A stretch of 64,000 nucleotides of DNA from NCBI RefSeq assembly GCF_001729485.1, contig NZ_CP017157.1, forward strand, positions 1,612,001-1,676,000, given 5' to 3'. The stretch comes from Streptomyces lydicus. Lineage in GTDB: Bacteria; Actinomycetota; Actinomycetes; Streptomycetales; Streptomycetaceae. The position numbers and the translations under genes are program-made. Shown in pieces: positions 24,945 through 33,555 of the stretch; position 1 is the stretch's first letter, and every line of letters begins with the position of its first letter. The notes under the pieces are model-generated. The model ran no database searches. It saw nothing but the letters and a program-made list of their open reading frames with translations, and had not been told where the DNA came from.

Positions 24945-25991
24945 CTAGGGGAGGGTAACGACCGTCGCGGCGTAGACGAGACCCGCCCCGAAGCCGATGA
25001 CCAGGGCGGTGTCGCCGCTCTTGGCCTGACCGGTCGCCAACAACCGCTCCATTGCGAGCGGGATGGAGGCGGCCGAGGTGTTGCCGGTGGTCTCCACGTC
25101 GCGGGCGACCGTCACGCTCTCCGGCAGCTTCAGAGTCTTCACCATCGAGTCGATGATCCGCATGTTGGCCTGGTGCGGAATGAAGACGTCCAGGTCGTCC
25201 GGGCTGACTCCGGCCGCGTCCAGCGCCTGCTGGGCGACCTTCGCCATCTCGAACACCGCCCACCGGAAGACCGCCTGGCCCTCCTGGGTGATGGCGGGGA
25301 ATCGGATCTCCTCCAGGGCGGGGCGCGCTTCGGGCCCGTCGCCGCCGGGGAGAGGGGTGGTGCGGTAGGTGTCCCAGCCGAGGGTCTGCTTGATGGTCTC
25401 GGACTTGTCGCCCTCCGAGCCCCAGACCGTCGGGCCGATCGACGGCTGCTTGGCGGGACCGACGATCACCGCGCCCGCGCCGTCACCGAAGAGGAAGGCC
25501 GTCGCGCGGTCCTCGAGGTCGGTCAGGTCCGACAGCCGCTCGACGCCGAGGACCAGCACGTACTCCGCGCTGCCCTCGGTGACCAGGCCCTTGGCCAGGG
25601 TCAGTCCGTAACCGAAGCCCGCGCAGCCCGCCGAGATGTCGAAGGCGGCCGGCTTGCCGGCGCCGATGCGGTGCGCGATCTCGGTCGCGACGGCCGGCGT
25701 CTGCTTGAAGTGCGAGACGGTGGAGACGATCACGGCGCCGATCTGCTCGGGCGTGATGCCGGCGTCGGCGATCGCCTTGCCGGACGCCTCGACCGACATG
25801 GTCGCGACGGTCTCCTCGGGGCCGGCCCAGTGGCGGGTCGCGATACCGGACCGCGAACGGATCCACTCGTCGGACGAGTCGATGTGCTTGAGGATCTCCT
25901 CGTTGGGCACGACACGGGTCGGCCGGTAGCCGCCGACGCCCATGATCCGCGCGTACGGGGCGCCCTTCGAGGGCTTGATCTTCGAGGTCAT
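24945..25991 (-). CDS. fabH: Beta-ketoacyl-ACP synthase III
   Basis: 348 residues. Initiates fatty acid synthesis by condensing an acyl-CoA primer (isobutyryl-, methylbutyryl- or acetyl-CoA in Streptomyces) with malonyl-ACP. Catalytic C123 (SAGCAGFGYG), H273 (IPHQANMRII) and N304 (TTGNTSAASIP) are all present. Starts 13 bases after the fabD stop, implying co-translation. The ACP-binding loop and GDGAGAV motif are intact. Confidence 0.97.
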   Translation of the reverse strand: MTSKIKPSKGAPYARIMGVGGYRPTRVVPNEEILKHIDSSDEWIRSRSGIATRHWAGPEETVATMSVEASGKAIADAGITPEQIGAVIVSTVSHFKQTPAVATEIAHRIGAGKPAAFDISAGCAGFGYGLTLAKGLVTEGSAEYVLVLGVERLSDLTDLEDRATAFLFGDGAGAVIVGPAKQPSIGPTVWGSEGDKSETIKQTLGWDTYRTTPLPGGDGPEARPALEEIRFPAITQEGQAVFRWAVFEMAKVAQQALDAAGVSPDDLDVFIPHQANMRIIDSMVKTLKLPESVTVARDVETTGNTSAASIPLAMERLLATGQAKSGDTALVIGFGAGLVYAATVVTLP

Positions 25992-26004
25992 GCGCTTCGG
26001 ACTC

Positions 26005-26967
26005 CTATTCGGCCGGTGCAGAGCCTGCGGTGACGGCAGAGGACGCGGCGGCGATCAGCGTGCGGGCCGCGTCGAGGTCCTCGGGCGTCTTGAGGGCGAG
26101 GGTCTGCACACCGGGCAGCGCACGCTTGGCCAGGCCGGTGAGCGTGCCGCCGGGGGCGGCCTCGATGAGCGCGGTGACGCCGAGCGTCTTGAACGTCTCC
26201 ATGCACAGGTCCCAGCGCACCGGGTTGGCCACCTGGCCGACCAGTCGCTGCACCAGTTCCTGACCGGAGGAGACCAGCTGCCCGTCCTTGTTGGAGACGT
26301 AACGGGTGTGCGGGTCGGCGACCGACAGCTGGGTGGTCGCGGATTCCAGGGCCGAGACGGCGGGTGCCATGTGGTGAGTATGGAACGCGCCGGCCACCTT
26401 CAGCGGTACGACCCGGCGGGTGCCTTCCGGCTTGTTCTCGACGAGTGCGGCGATCTGCTCCGCGGTGCCCGCCGCGACGATCTGCCCGGCGCCGTTGACG
26501 TTCGCCGGGGTGAGACCCAGTTGCTCCAGGTGCGGGATGACGACGGCCTCGTCGCCGCCCAGCAGCGCGGCCATGCCGGTCTCGGTGACGGCGGCGGCCT
26601 CGGCCATCGCCTGGCCGCGCCGGCGCACCAGCTTCATCGCGGTCTCGTCGGAGACGGTGCCGGTCAGCGCGGCGGCGGCCAGCTCACCGACGCTGTGGCC
26701 GGCCGCGGCGCCGACCTGCGCGGCGAAGTCGTCGGCCGTCGGGAACAGCTGGCGGGCGGAGATCAGGGCGGAGGCCACCAGCAGCGGCTGCGCCACCGCG
26801 GTGTCGCGGATCTCCTCCTCGTCGGCCTTCGTGCCGTAGTGGACCAGGTCCAGGTCGATGGCGGCCGACCACTCACGGAGCCGGTCTTCGACACCGGGGA
26901 GGTCGAGCCAGGGGGTCAGGAAGCCGGGCGTCTGAGCGCCTTGGCCGGGAGCGACGAGTACGAGCAC
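26005..26967 (-). CDS. fabD: Malonyl-CoA:ACP transacylase
   Basis: 320 residues when started at GTG 26967 (MLVLVAPGQGAQTPGFL), the usual Streptomyces start; another GTG two codons upstream (26973) is possible, and GAGAGAG lies just ahead of both. Transfers malonyl from CoA to ACP. Active-site serine S92 in AAGHSVGELAA, oxyanion Gln in GQGAQ, and the catalytic His in GAFHTHHM. First gene of the operon; the promoter region between it and fasR holds a palindrome that may be the FasR site. Confidence 0.95.
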   Translation of the reverse strand: MLVLVAPGQGAQTPGFLTPWLDLPGVEDRLREWSAAIDLDLVHYGTKADEEEIRDTAVAQPLLVASALISARQLFPTADDFAAQVGAAAGHSVGELAAAALTGTVSDETAMKLVRRRGQAMAEAAAVTETGMAALLGGDEAVVIPHLEQLGLTPANVNGAGQIVAAGTAEQIAALVENKPEGTRRVVPLKVAGAFHTHHMAPAVSALESATTQLSVADPHTRYVSNKDGQLVSSGQELVQRLVGQVANPVRWDLCMETFKTLGVTALIEAAPGGTLTGLAKRALPGVQTLALKTPEDLDAARTLIAAASSAVTAGSAPAE

Positions 26968-27035
26968 CCTCACACTCTCTCTTGTGGGTGGTTCCGCCCG
27001 CCCGTGGGGACAGGGACCAAGAACCATCGGGGGAA

Positions 27036-27052
27036 TTGTTGGTCTCCGACAA
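27036..27052 (-). promoter_or_regulatory. Palindrome in the fabD promoter region, candidate FasR site
   Basis: TTGTTGG-TCT-CCGACAA (7-bp arms with one mismatch) lies about 70-85 bases upstream of fabD and next to the fasR stop codon. FasR of S. coelicolor is known to bind and activate the fabDHPF promoter; that this particular palindrome is its site is inference. Confidence 0.4.
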
Positions 27053-27056
27053 AAGT

Positions 27057-28241
27057 CTAGGGTTGCGCCTCACCGTCAGCCAGACGCCCCAGAATCAGTG
27101 CGATACGGAGGGTGAAGGCCGAGCGTACGTCGGAGGGTGACCATCCGGTGACGTCCGTCACACGTCGCAGCCGATAGCGCACGGTGTTGGGGTGCACGAA
27201 CAGCATCCGCGCGGCGCCCTCCAGGCTGCTCGCCTGCTCCAGATAGACGCTCAGCGTCTCCAGCAGCGCAGACCCCGCCTCCTCCAGCGGTCTGTAGATC
27301 TCCTCCACCAACTGCTCCCGCGCGACCGGGTCGGAGGCCATCGCGCGCTCCGGCAGCAGGTCGTCGGCCAGTACCGGCCGGGGGGCGTCCGGCCACGCGG
27401 CGCACGCCCGCAGACCGGCGGCCGCGGCCTGCGCGGAGCGGGTCGCGGCGAGCAGGTCGGAGACCACCGGGCCGGCCACCACGGGGCCGGCCGCGTACGG
27501 GCCGATGAGCGCCTTCGCGGCCTTGAGCGGGTCGTCCGAGCCGCCCGCGATCACCACCAGGCGGGAGCCCAGCACCCCGGTGAGGACCTGGAGCTTGGCG
27601 TGCCGGGCGGCCCGCCGGATCGCCTCCACGGTCAGTTCGCTGTCCCCGTCGGGCGCGGTGCCCAGCACCACGCACACGTGCTCGGGTGAGTTCCAGCCCA
27701 GCGCCGCCGCCCGGGAGACCGCGCCCTCGTCGGCCTCTCCCGACAGCACCGCGTTGACCACCAGGGACTCCAGCCGGGCGTCCCACGCGCCGCGCGCCTC
27801 GGCGGCCTGCGCGTAGACCTGCGCGGTGGCGAAGGCGATCTCCCGGGCGTAGACCAGCAGCGCCTCGCGCAGCACGGACTCGTCACCGGGGGCCGCGACC
27901 TCGTCGATCGCCGCCTCCATGACCTCGATGGTCGTCCGGACCATCTCCACGGTCTGCCGCAGCGTGATCGCCCGGGTCAGCTCGCGCGGCGCGGTGCCGA
28001 AGACGTCGGTGCTGATCGCCTGCGGGGTCTCCGGATGCCGGAACCACTCGGTGAAGGCGGCGATGCCGGCCTGTGCCACCAGACCGATCCAGGAACGGTT
28101 CTCCGGGGGCATCGCGCGGTACCACGGCAGGGTGGCGTCCATACGGGCGATGGCCGCGGCGGCCAGTTTGCCGGACGAATTCTCCAGACGCCGGAGGGTC
28201 GCCGAGTGCGGGTGCGCGTCGCGCGAAGCGGGTTCAGACAC
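27057..28241 (-). CDS. fasR: FasR, PucR-type activator of fatty acid synthesis operon
   Basis: 394 residues from GTG 28241 (SEPASRDAHPHSATLRRLE), a start matching the known protein; a GTG five codons earlier is also open. N-terminal region (PWYRAMPPENRSWIGLVAQA) is characteristic of FasR, a central GGDEF-like PucR domain follows, and the C-terminal HTH_30 domain is at residues about 335-390 (GAARMLFVHPNTVRYRLRRV). In S. coelicolor FasR activates fabD-fabH-acpP-fabF, the operon found directly downstream here. Intergenic distance to fabD is about 90 bases, so fasR and fab may be partly co-transcribed. Confidence 0.93.
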   Translation of the reverse strand: MSEPASRDAHPHSATLRRLENSSGKLAAAAIARMDATLPWYRAMPPENRSWIGLVAQAGIAAFTEWFRHPETPQAISTDVFGTAPRELTRAITLRQTVEMVRTTIEVMEAAIDEVAAPGDESVLREALLVYAREIAFATAQVYAQAAEARGAWDARLESLVVNAVLSGEADEGAVSRAAALGWNSPEHVCVVLGTAPDGDSELTVEAIRRAARHAKLQVLTGVLGSRLVVIAGGSDDPLKAAKALIGPYAAGPVVAGPVVSDLLAATRSAQAAAAGLRACAAWPDAPRPVLADDLLPERAMASDPVAREQLVEEIYRPLEEAGSALLETLSVYLEQASSLEGAARMLFVHPNTVRYRLRRVTDVTGWSPSDVRSAFTLRIALILGRLADGEAQP

Positions 28242-28299
28242 GGGACAAGCCTGCACTATCGGGGCGAGGAGGTGAGGGGGCGGGGGCTACGGTGGGCCA

Positions 28300-28971
28300 A
28301 TGATTCAGGTGCGCAGGGCCGAGGAGCGCTATCGGGGCGGCGATCCGGACGCCGGGATCGAGTCACTGCACGCGTTCTCCTTCGGGCCCCACTTCGACCC
28401 GGACAATCTGCGCTTCGGCGCACTCATCGCCTGCAACGAGGAGCGGCTGGCGGCCGGTGCCGGCTTCGACGAGCACCCGCACCGCGACACCGAGATCGTG
28501 ACCTGGGTCATCGAGGGCGAGCTGACCCATCGCGACACCACCGGCCACGAGACCACCGTACGCCCCGGTGATCTCCAGCGGCTCAGCTCGGCGGGCGGCG
28601 TACGGCACGTCGAGCGCAACGACGCGGGGCGGCCGCTGCGCTTCGTGCAGATGTGGCTCGCACCGGAGGAAGCCGGCGGCGAGCCGTCCTACGAGGTGGT
28701 GCGCGGCATCGCCGACGGCACTCCCTACGCGGTGCCGCGGGCCGGCGCCCTGCTGCATCTGCGGCGGCTGGCCGACGGCGAGCGCACCGCGGTCCCGGAC
28801 GCCGCCCGCGCCTATGTGCACGTGGTGCGCGGCGCCGTACGGGTCGGTGACGAGCGGCTGGAGGCGGGCGACTCCGCGCGGATCACCGAGGGGGTCGGCC
28901 TGGAGCTGAAGGGGCTGGCGGCGGCGGAGTGCCTGGTGTGGGAGATGGGGACGGAGCCGGGACCGGGGTGA
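28300..28971 (+). CDS. Pirin-family bicupin protein
   Basis: A 223-residue pirin-like protein with N-terminal cupin metal site FDEHPHRDTEIVTWVIEG (His, His, His and Glu ligands) and THRDTTG, then DLQRLSSAGGVRHVE typical of pirins. The second cupin half is short. Bacterial pirins include quercetin 2,3-dioxygenases and regulators of pyruvate dehydrogenase activity; which applies is unknown. Divergent from fasR with a 58-base gap. Confidence 0.88.
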   Translation: MIQVRRAEERYRGGDPDAGIESLHAFSFGPHFDPDNLRFGALIACNEERLAAGAGFDEHPHRDTEIVTWVIEGELTHRDTTGHETTVRPGDLQRLSSAGGVRHVERNDAGRPLRFVQMWLAPEEAGGEPSYEVVRGIADGTPYAVPRAGALLHLRRLADGERTAVPDAARAYVHVVRGAVRVGDERLEAGDSARITEGVGLELKGLAAAECLVWEMGTEPGPG

Positions 28972-28976
28972 CGCGG

Positions 28977-29003
28977 CGGGCCCGGCAGGCGCCCCCGGGC
29001 CCG
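28977..29003. terminator. Hairpin between convergent pirin and serine hydrolase genes
   Basis: CGGGCCCGG and CCGGGCCCG arms (9 bp) around a 9-base loop, between stops at 28971 and 29018. Confidence 0.65.
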
Positions 29004-29017
29004 TACGTCCGCGCCGT

Positions 29018-29839
29018 TCAGGCCGTCTGCGCCAGCTCGGCCAGCACCGCGTCGGTCAGCTGCGGCCAGACCTCGATCGCCCACGGCCCGAAGGCCCGGT
29101 CGGTCAGCGCCACGCAGGCGGCCCGCGCGTCCGGGTCCACCCACAGGAACGTCCCGGACTGACCGAAATGCCCGAAGGTGCGCGGCGAGGAGGCGGCGCC
29201 CGTCCAGTGCGGCGACTTCCCGTCGCGGAGCTCGAAACCCAGCCCCCAGTCGTTGGGCTTCTGGTGGCCGTAGCCCGGCAGCACGCCCGTCACTCCGGGG
29301 AAGACCACCTGGGTCGCCGCCGCCAGCGTGCTCTCCGAGAGCAGCCGCGGGGCCTGGAGCTCGGCCGCGAAGCGGATCAGGTCGGCGACCGTGGAGACGC
29401 CGTCCTTGGCGGGGGAGCCGGACAGCTCCGTCGCCGTCATGCCGAGCGGTTCGAGCACCGCCTCGTGCAGGTACTGCGGGAAGGGGATGTCGGTCGCCTT
29501 GGCGAGGTGGTCGCCCAGCACCTCGAAACCGGCGTTGGAGTAGATCCTGCGGGTGCCCGGCTCGGCGGTCACCCGCGGCTCGTCGAAGGCGAGACCGGAG
29601 GTGTGCGCGAGCAGATGACGCACCGTGGACCCCTCGGGCCCGGCCGGCTCGTCCAGCTCGATCGCGCCCTCCTCGACGGCCAGCAGCGCGGCGTACGCGG
29701 CCAGCGGCTTGGTCACCGACGCCAGCGCGAACCGCTGCTCCAGCGGCCCGTACGAGCCGGCGACCACCCCGTCGGCACGTATGACGGCGGCCGCGGCCGT
29801 GGGCACCGGCCAGTTCTCGATCATCCGGAGGCTCTGCAT
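29018..29839 (-). CDS. Serine hydrolase, beta-lactamase/esterase class C-like
   Basis: A 273-residue member of the beta-lactamase/transpeptidase-like fold without a signal peptide. Catalytic S41-V-T-K44 (ALASVTKPLAAY), Y100-S-N (RRIYSNAGFEV) and the third box near FGHFGQSGTF in place of K-T/S-G. Such cytosolic members are generally esterases or D-amino-acid peptidases rather than beta-lactamases. The short length and absence of exported features argue against a PBP. Divergent from merR, with the MerR-type promoter in the gap. Confidence 0.87.
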   Translation of the reverse strand: MQSLRMIENWPVPTAAAAVIRADGVVAGSYGPLEQRFALASVTKPLAAYAALLAVEEGAIELDEPAGPEGSTVRHLLAHTSGLAFDEPRVTAEPGTRRIYSNAGFEVLGDHLAKATDIPFPQYLHEAVLEPLGMTATELSGSPAKDGVSTVADLIRFAAELQAPRLLSESTLAAATQVVFPGVTGVLPGYGHQKPNDWGLGFELRDGKSPHWTGAASSPRTFGHFGQSGTFLWVDPDARAACVALTDRAFGPWAIEVWPQLTDAVLAELAQTA

Positions 29840-29892
29840 GCCCCCGAGCCTAACCTCCCCAAAATCAGGTCAAGTCCGGGTGGGAATCGCGC

Positions 29893-29923
29893 TTGCTTGG
29901 AGTGCACTCCAACTCTCTAGCGT
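29893..29923 (+). promoter_or_regulatory. merR promoter with 19-bp spacer and perfect 16-bp palindrome
   Basis: TTGCTT (29893-29898), 19-base spacer, TAGCGT (29918-29923). The palindrome TTGGAGTGCACTCCAA (29897-29912) fills the spacer. This is the arrangement bound by MerR-family activators between -35 and -10. Its twin is at 22254-22284. Confidence 0.8.
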
Positions 29924-29967
29924 TGGGACCGTCGAGAGGCATCCGGCGAAAACAGGGGAGACAGGGC

Positions 29968-30456
29968 ATGACGGTGACGCACAGCGAGCCGGTCGCGGAC
30001 GGGGCGATCGCGACCCGCGCACGGCCGGCGACGGAGCACGACTGCGCCCCGCCGCCCGTCCACCCCCGGCCCGCCGGCCGTGACCGGTACACCATCAGCG
30101 AGGTCGCGGAGCACACCGGCCTGAGCGCGCACACCCTGCGCTGGTACGAGCGGATCGGCCTGATGTCGCACGTGGACCGCACGCACACCGGCCAGCGGCG
30201 GTTCACCAACCGCGACCTGGACTGGCTGGGCCTGGTGACCAAGCTGCGGCTGACCGGCATGCCGGTCGCGGACATGGTCCGCTACGCCGAGCTGGTCCGG
30301 GTGGGCGAGTCCACCTTCTCCGAGCGCGAACGGCTGCTGACCGCGCACCGCGAGGACGTACGGCGGCGGATCGCGGAGCTGCAGAGCACCCTCGACATTC
30401 TCGACTACAAGATCGACATCTATGCCGACGCCCGGCGGGCGTCCGAGAGGTTCTGA
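29968..30456 (+). CDS. MerR-family transcriptional regulator
   Basis: 162 residues from ATG 29968 (ribosome site GGGGAGA). The winged HTH RYTISEVAEHTGLSAHTLRWYERIGLM is followed by the second helix pair RFTNRDLDWLGLVTKLRLTGMPV and a C-terminal coiled coil (RERLLTAHREDVRRRIAELQ). A 40-residue proline-rich N-terminal extension precedes the HTH. The coiled coil lacks cysteines, so metal or SoxR-type sensing is unlikely; a small organic ligand is more probable. Followed within 8 bases by the aldo/keto reductase remnant, the usual target of this subfamily. Confidence 0.92.
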   Translation: MTVTHSEPVADGAIATRARPATEHDCAPPPVHPRPAGRDRYTISEVAEHTGLSAHTLRWYERIGLMSHVDRTHTGQRRFTNRDLDWLGLVTKLRLTGMPVADMVRYAELVRVGESTFSERERLLTAHREDVRRRIAELQSTLDILDYKIDIYADARRASERF

Positions 30457-30463
30457 GATCCCC

Positions 30464-30781
30464 ATGAGCACTGAGAAGATCGAAACGGTCGAGCTGGGCA
30501 CCGGCGGCCCCCGCGTCGGGGCGCAGGGCCTCGGCTGCATGGGCATGAGCTTCGCCTACGGCCCCACGGACGCCGACGAGGCGCGCGCCACGCTGGAGCG
30601 GGCGCGGGAACTGGGCGTGACGCTCTTCGACACCGCCGACATGTACGGCAGGGGGGAGAACGAGAAGTTCCTCGCCCCGTTCGTCCGGGCGCAGGAGCTG
30701 GCCCAACTGGAGCCGATCGCCGGCCAGGTGGCGGGGGAGCGCTACGCGGACATGTCCAGCACCTCGGCGGGACGGGAGTAG
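30464..30781 (+). pseudogene. Aldo/keto reductase with large internal in-frame deletion
   Basis: 105 residues, against about 325 for the family. Residues 1-75 are the normal N-terminus (VELGTGGPRVGAQGLGCMGM, then FDTADMYGRGENEKFL with catalytic D56 and Y61), and residues 77-105 are the normal C-terminus (ELAQLEPIAGQVAGERYADM). The roughly 210 residues in between, with catalytic Lys and His and the NADPH site, are gone; the junction lies near 30689 and keeps frame. The product cannot be an active reductase. Start ATG 30464 is 8 bases after the merR stop, so it was the second gene of a merR operon. Confidence 0.85.
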
Positions 30782-30788
30782 CCCACCG

Positions 30789-30826
30789 CCCCGGGTGCGG
30801 TCCGCGTCCGCGGGCCGCACCCGGGG
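30789..30826. terminator. Bidirectional terminator after aldo/keto reductase remnant
   Basis: 17-bp stem CCCCGGGTGCGGTCCGC with GCGGGCCGCACCCGGGG (one G.T), 4-base loop, between convergent genes. Confidence 0.85.
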
Positions 30827-30896
30827 GCCGGTCCCGGCCGGTCCGGTGGCGCCGGGCAGGCGCGGCGGCCGGACACCCCCTTCGCCGGCCTCAGCC

Positions 30897-32135
30897 CTAC
30901 GCCAGACCCAGCGCGAAGGCCGCGAACCCGGCGGCCAGCACCGCCGCCAGCGCCCGCCGTGCCCGGGTGACACCCTCCCAGGGCTCCTCGAAGCGGCGTG
31001 TGGTCCGGCCGATCACCACCAGCAGGACGGCGAACAGCGGCAGCCAGGCCAGCCGGGCCAGGAGCCAGCCGAGCGTGTCGGGCGCGACGGTCAGTCCCGG
31101 CACCGCACCCACGAACGACGCGGGCACGGCCGCCGTGAGCATCGCGGTCTGGTGCCAGCACAGCACGGTCATCGCGGAGAGGTTGACGACCACCACCGGC
31201 GCCCACAGCGCGGGCCGGCGCAGGACCCGGGCCAGCCGGTCGCGGAGCAGCACCGCCGCACCCGACTGGGCCGCGGCCAGGGCCAGTACCAGCAGCGACG
31301 GCGGATGGGAGTTCGTACGGTCCTGCCCGGGGACGCCGACCATGCTCGCCGGGTAGTGGAAGAAGACCAGCAGCGCGGCGAACAGCGCGGTACCGCCGAG
31401 GAGCAGGGTCCAGCCGGCGCGCCTGCCGAGCCGCCCCTCGCCCCAGGACACCCCCAGCTGGTAGGCGAACATCCAGCCCGGGAGCAGGTTCAGCAGACTC
31501 AGCCAGGGCGGCACGGCGGACGCGAACGGCCCGTACCGCAGGAAGTCCACCGCCGCCACGGCCGCCAGCAGCGGCGCCGCCGCCCAGGCACCCATCCGCC
31601 GCGCGGCCCACACGCAGTACGGCGTCAGCGCGGTGATCACCGCGTAGACGCCGACGAACCACAGCGGCTGGATCACCAGCGTCGCCCCGGTCCGCAGCGT
31701 CGCCTCGGGCACCCCCAGCACGGACAGCAGCGGCAGCAGCGCCGCCCACACCGCCGTCACACCGAGCACCGGGCGGCCCAGCCGGACGAGCCGGCCCCGC
31801 AGCCAGCGGCCCGTGGACCCGCCCCGGGCGGTGGCCCGCCGGAGCGAGCGCACCGACGCGTAACCGCCGACCAGGAAGAAGATGCCGAGCATCTGCAGCA
31901 CCCAACTGGCGGGCGCGAGCGCGCCGAAGGCGGTCAGCGGGCTGGCGTTGTGCAGCGCGCCGCCGCCGTCGAGGGTGAAGCCGCCGAGCAGCCAGTGGCC
32001 GGTGGGGACCGCGAGCAGTGCCAGCGCACGCAGTCCGTCGATCGCCCGGTCGCGGTCCGCGGGGGTGCGGTCCTCGATGGCGCGGACGGTGCTGCGGGCC
32101 GCGCCGCCGAGGCGCGCGAGAGGTGCGGAGTCCAT
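30897..32135 (-). CDS. Acyltransferase 3 family integral membrane protein
   Basis: 412 residues from ATG 32135 (AAGGAC ahead). About ten membrane helices with the acyltransferase-3 N-terminus DRAIDGLRALALLAVPTGHW, whose His is the expected catalytic residue, and LGIFFLVGGYAS in the third helix region. Members O-acylate sugars, lipids or antibiotics at the membrane. A strongly basic loop RRATARGGSTGRWLRGRLVRLGRP faces the cytoplasm. It lies 70 bases downstream of the DUF1023 gene and may be co-transcribed with it. Acceptor unknown. Confidence 0.85.
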   Translation of the reverse strand: MDSAPLARLGGAARSTVRAIEDRTPADRDRAIDGLRALALLAVPTGHWLLGGFTLDGGGALHNASPLTAFGALAPASWVLQMLGIFFLVGGYASVRSLRRATARGGSTGRWLRGRLVRLGRPVLGVTAVWAALLPLLSVLGVPEATLRTGATLVIQPLWFVGVYAVITALTPYCVWAARRMGAWAAAPLLAAVAAVDFLRYGPFASAVPPWLSLLNLLPGWMFAYQLGVSWGEGRLGRRAGWTLLLGGTALFAALLVFFHYPASMVGVPGQDRTNSHPPSLLVLALAAAQSGAAVLLRDRLARVLRRPALWAPVVVVNLSAMTVLCWHQTAMLTAAVPASFVGAVPGLTVAPDTLGWLLARLAWLPLFAVLLVVIGRTTRRFEEPWEGVTRARRALAAVLAAGFAAFALGLA

Positions 32136-32205
32136 GAGGCGTCCTTGAGTCCGGGAACCGGTGGGGTGGGGAGCGGCGAGCGGCCCGGGGCGGCCGGGCG
32201 CGGCG

Positions 32206-33372
32206 TCAGCGCACATCGCCGTAGCGGCCCAGCACGATCGCCGCGAAGCTGCGCAGCGAGTCCGTTCCGGGCGCGAGGTAGCCGGTGTGGCCCTCGGCCC
32301 GCTCGGCGGAGACGTGCCGGGCGCCGAAGGCCGGGGACGTGGGGTCCGCGCCGTGCCCCAGGCCCAGCAGCTCGACGCTCGGGACGTCCGCTATCCAGTC
32401 GGAGGCGTCCCGCGCCGCCCAGACCCGCGCGGAGGTGTGCAGCTCCGCCACGCTGTCCCGGCGCATCCCGGGGGAGGCGAAGACGATCAAGTCGGCGACC
32501 TCGCCACGGCCCAGCCGGGGCGCCGCCAGACCGCACACCACCGAGCCGTAGCTGTGGCACAGCACGGCCGGCGCCCGCACCCCGGTGGCGGCCAGCCCGG
32601 ACAACAGGCGGGCCAGCCGCGGCGCACCGGCCTCGGCCAGCCGCCCGGTCGCCGCGTCCGGGCCCAACCCGACCGGGGTGGTGTAGCCGGCCCAGGCGAT
32701 GACCGCGGTACGGGCCCCGGGCGCGTCGGCCGCCATCTGCGCCCGCAGCGACCTGGCCATACCGGCCGGGGTGCCGTACGGGTCCTTGGCCCGGTCGAAC
32801 GACGACAGGTCGATGTCCGAGCCCGGCACGACCACGGCGGTGTGCTCGGCGGTCGCCAAGTCCCCGTACACCTCGGCTACTTGGCCGCGCCCCCGGGGAT
32901 CGAAGGCGAGGATCCGGCGGCCGGGCGCGAGCAGTTCGGCGCAGCGCGCGGCCGCCTTCCTGGCCTGCCGGTGGCCCTCCGGGGTGCCGGCCGGATCGGT
33001 GGCGCGGGCCAGTTGGTGGGCCCGTTCCGCCTTCAGGGCGAGGGAGTTGGCCGCGTACCGCAGCGCGAGCGGCGCTCCGTCGAGGTTGCCCACGGTGAGC
33101 GGGTGACGGGCCGCGAGCGCATGCTGCTGAGCGTTGGAGAGCGTGCCGAAGAAGCGGGCGACGGCCGCCGGGCGGGCGGTCGCCGGGTCCGGCAGCCGGA
33201 CGCCGAGCGAGTGGTCGGCGCGCCAGGAGGCGGCGCCGGGCGCGGGCCCGGTGACGGCGGTCTGTGCGGAGCCCGCCGCCCAGCCGCCGGTCCCGGCGAC
33301 CAGGGCCACCGCGAGTGCGGCGCCGATGAGTGTGCGCCTGCCGCGTCGAACGGCGGTGCTCCGCACGGACAT
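32206..33372 (-). CDS. DUF1023 alpha/beta hydrolase, exported
   Basis: A 388-residue protein with an N-terminal export signal (RRGRRTLIGAALAVALVAGTGG) and a C-terminal DUF1023 domain (about 150-370) that is a predicted alpha/beta hydrolase. The nucleophile elbow is C-H-S274-Y-G-S (AVLCHSYGSVVCG), with VVVPGSDIDL and GLGHGADPTSP holding further conserved residues. Function unknown. It is a paralogue of the gene at 36821, sharing CHSYGSVVCG, GHGADP and GYxAPGTxSLRxFA, and the two enclose a two-component system. Confidence 0.85.
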   Translation of the reverse strand: MSVRSTAVRRGRRTLIGAALAVALVAGTGGWAAGSAQTAVTGPAPGAASWRADHSLGVRLPDPATARPAAVARFFGTLSNAQQHALAARHPLTVGNLDGAPLALRYAANSLALKAERAHQLARATDPAGTPEGHRQARKAAARCAELLAPGRRILAFDPRGRGQVAEVYGDLATAEHTAVVVPGSDIDLSSFDRAKDPYGTPAGMARSLRAQMAADAPGARTAVIAWAGYTTPVGLGPDAATGRLAEAGAPRLARLLSGLAATGVRAPAVLCHSYGSVVCGLAAPRLGRGEVADLIVFASPGMRRDSVAELHTSARVWAARDASDWIADVPSVELLGLGHGADPTSPAFGARHVSAERAEGHTGYLAPGTDSLRSFAAIVLGRYGDVR

Positions 33373-33486
33373 GGTGGTGTCTCCCTCTCCCGTTGGTGTG
33401 GCGGAGGGAAACGTAGGAAGGGGATGGCTGACGCGGCGTCACACCGCGGAGCCAACTCCCGGGTGATACCGGGGTAGGGGGTGCGG

Positions 33487-33519
33487 CCGCCCCTCGTCCT
33501 CAGGGAGGAGGAGGGGCGG
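33487..33519. terminator. Terminator between response regulator and DUF1023 genes
   Basis: CCGCCCCTCGTCCTC / GAGGAGGAGGGGCGG, 15-bp stem with one mismatch and 3-base loop, 36 bases past the response-regulator stop (minus strand). Confidence 0.75.
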
Positions 33520-33555
33520 GCACACGTCCAGGAAGGACCGGCGGGGGCGGCGCGG

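Noticed and set aside
28363..28821. Minus-strand frame within the pirin gene
   Set aside because: Shadow of the pirin coding sequence, whose cupin ligands are intact.
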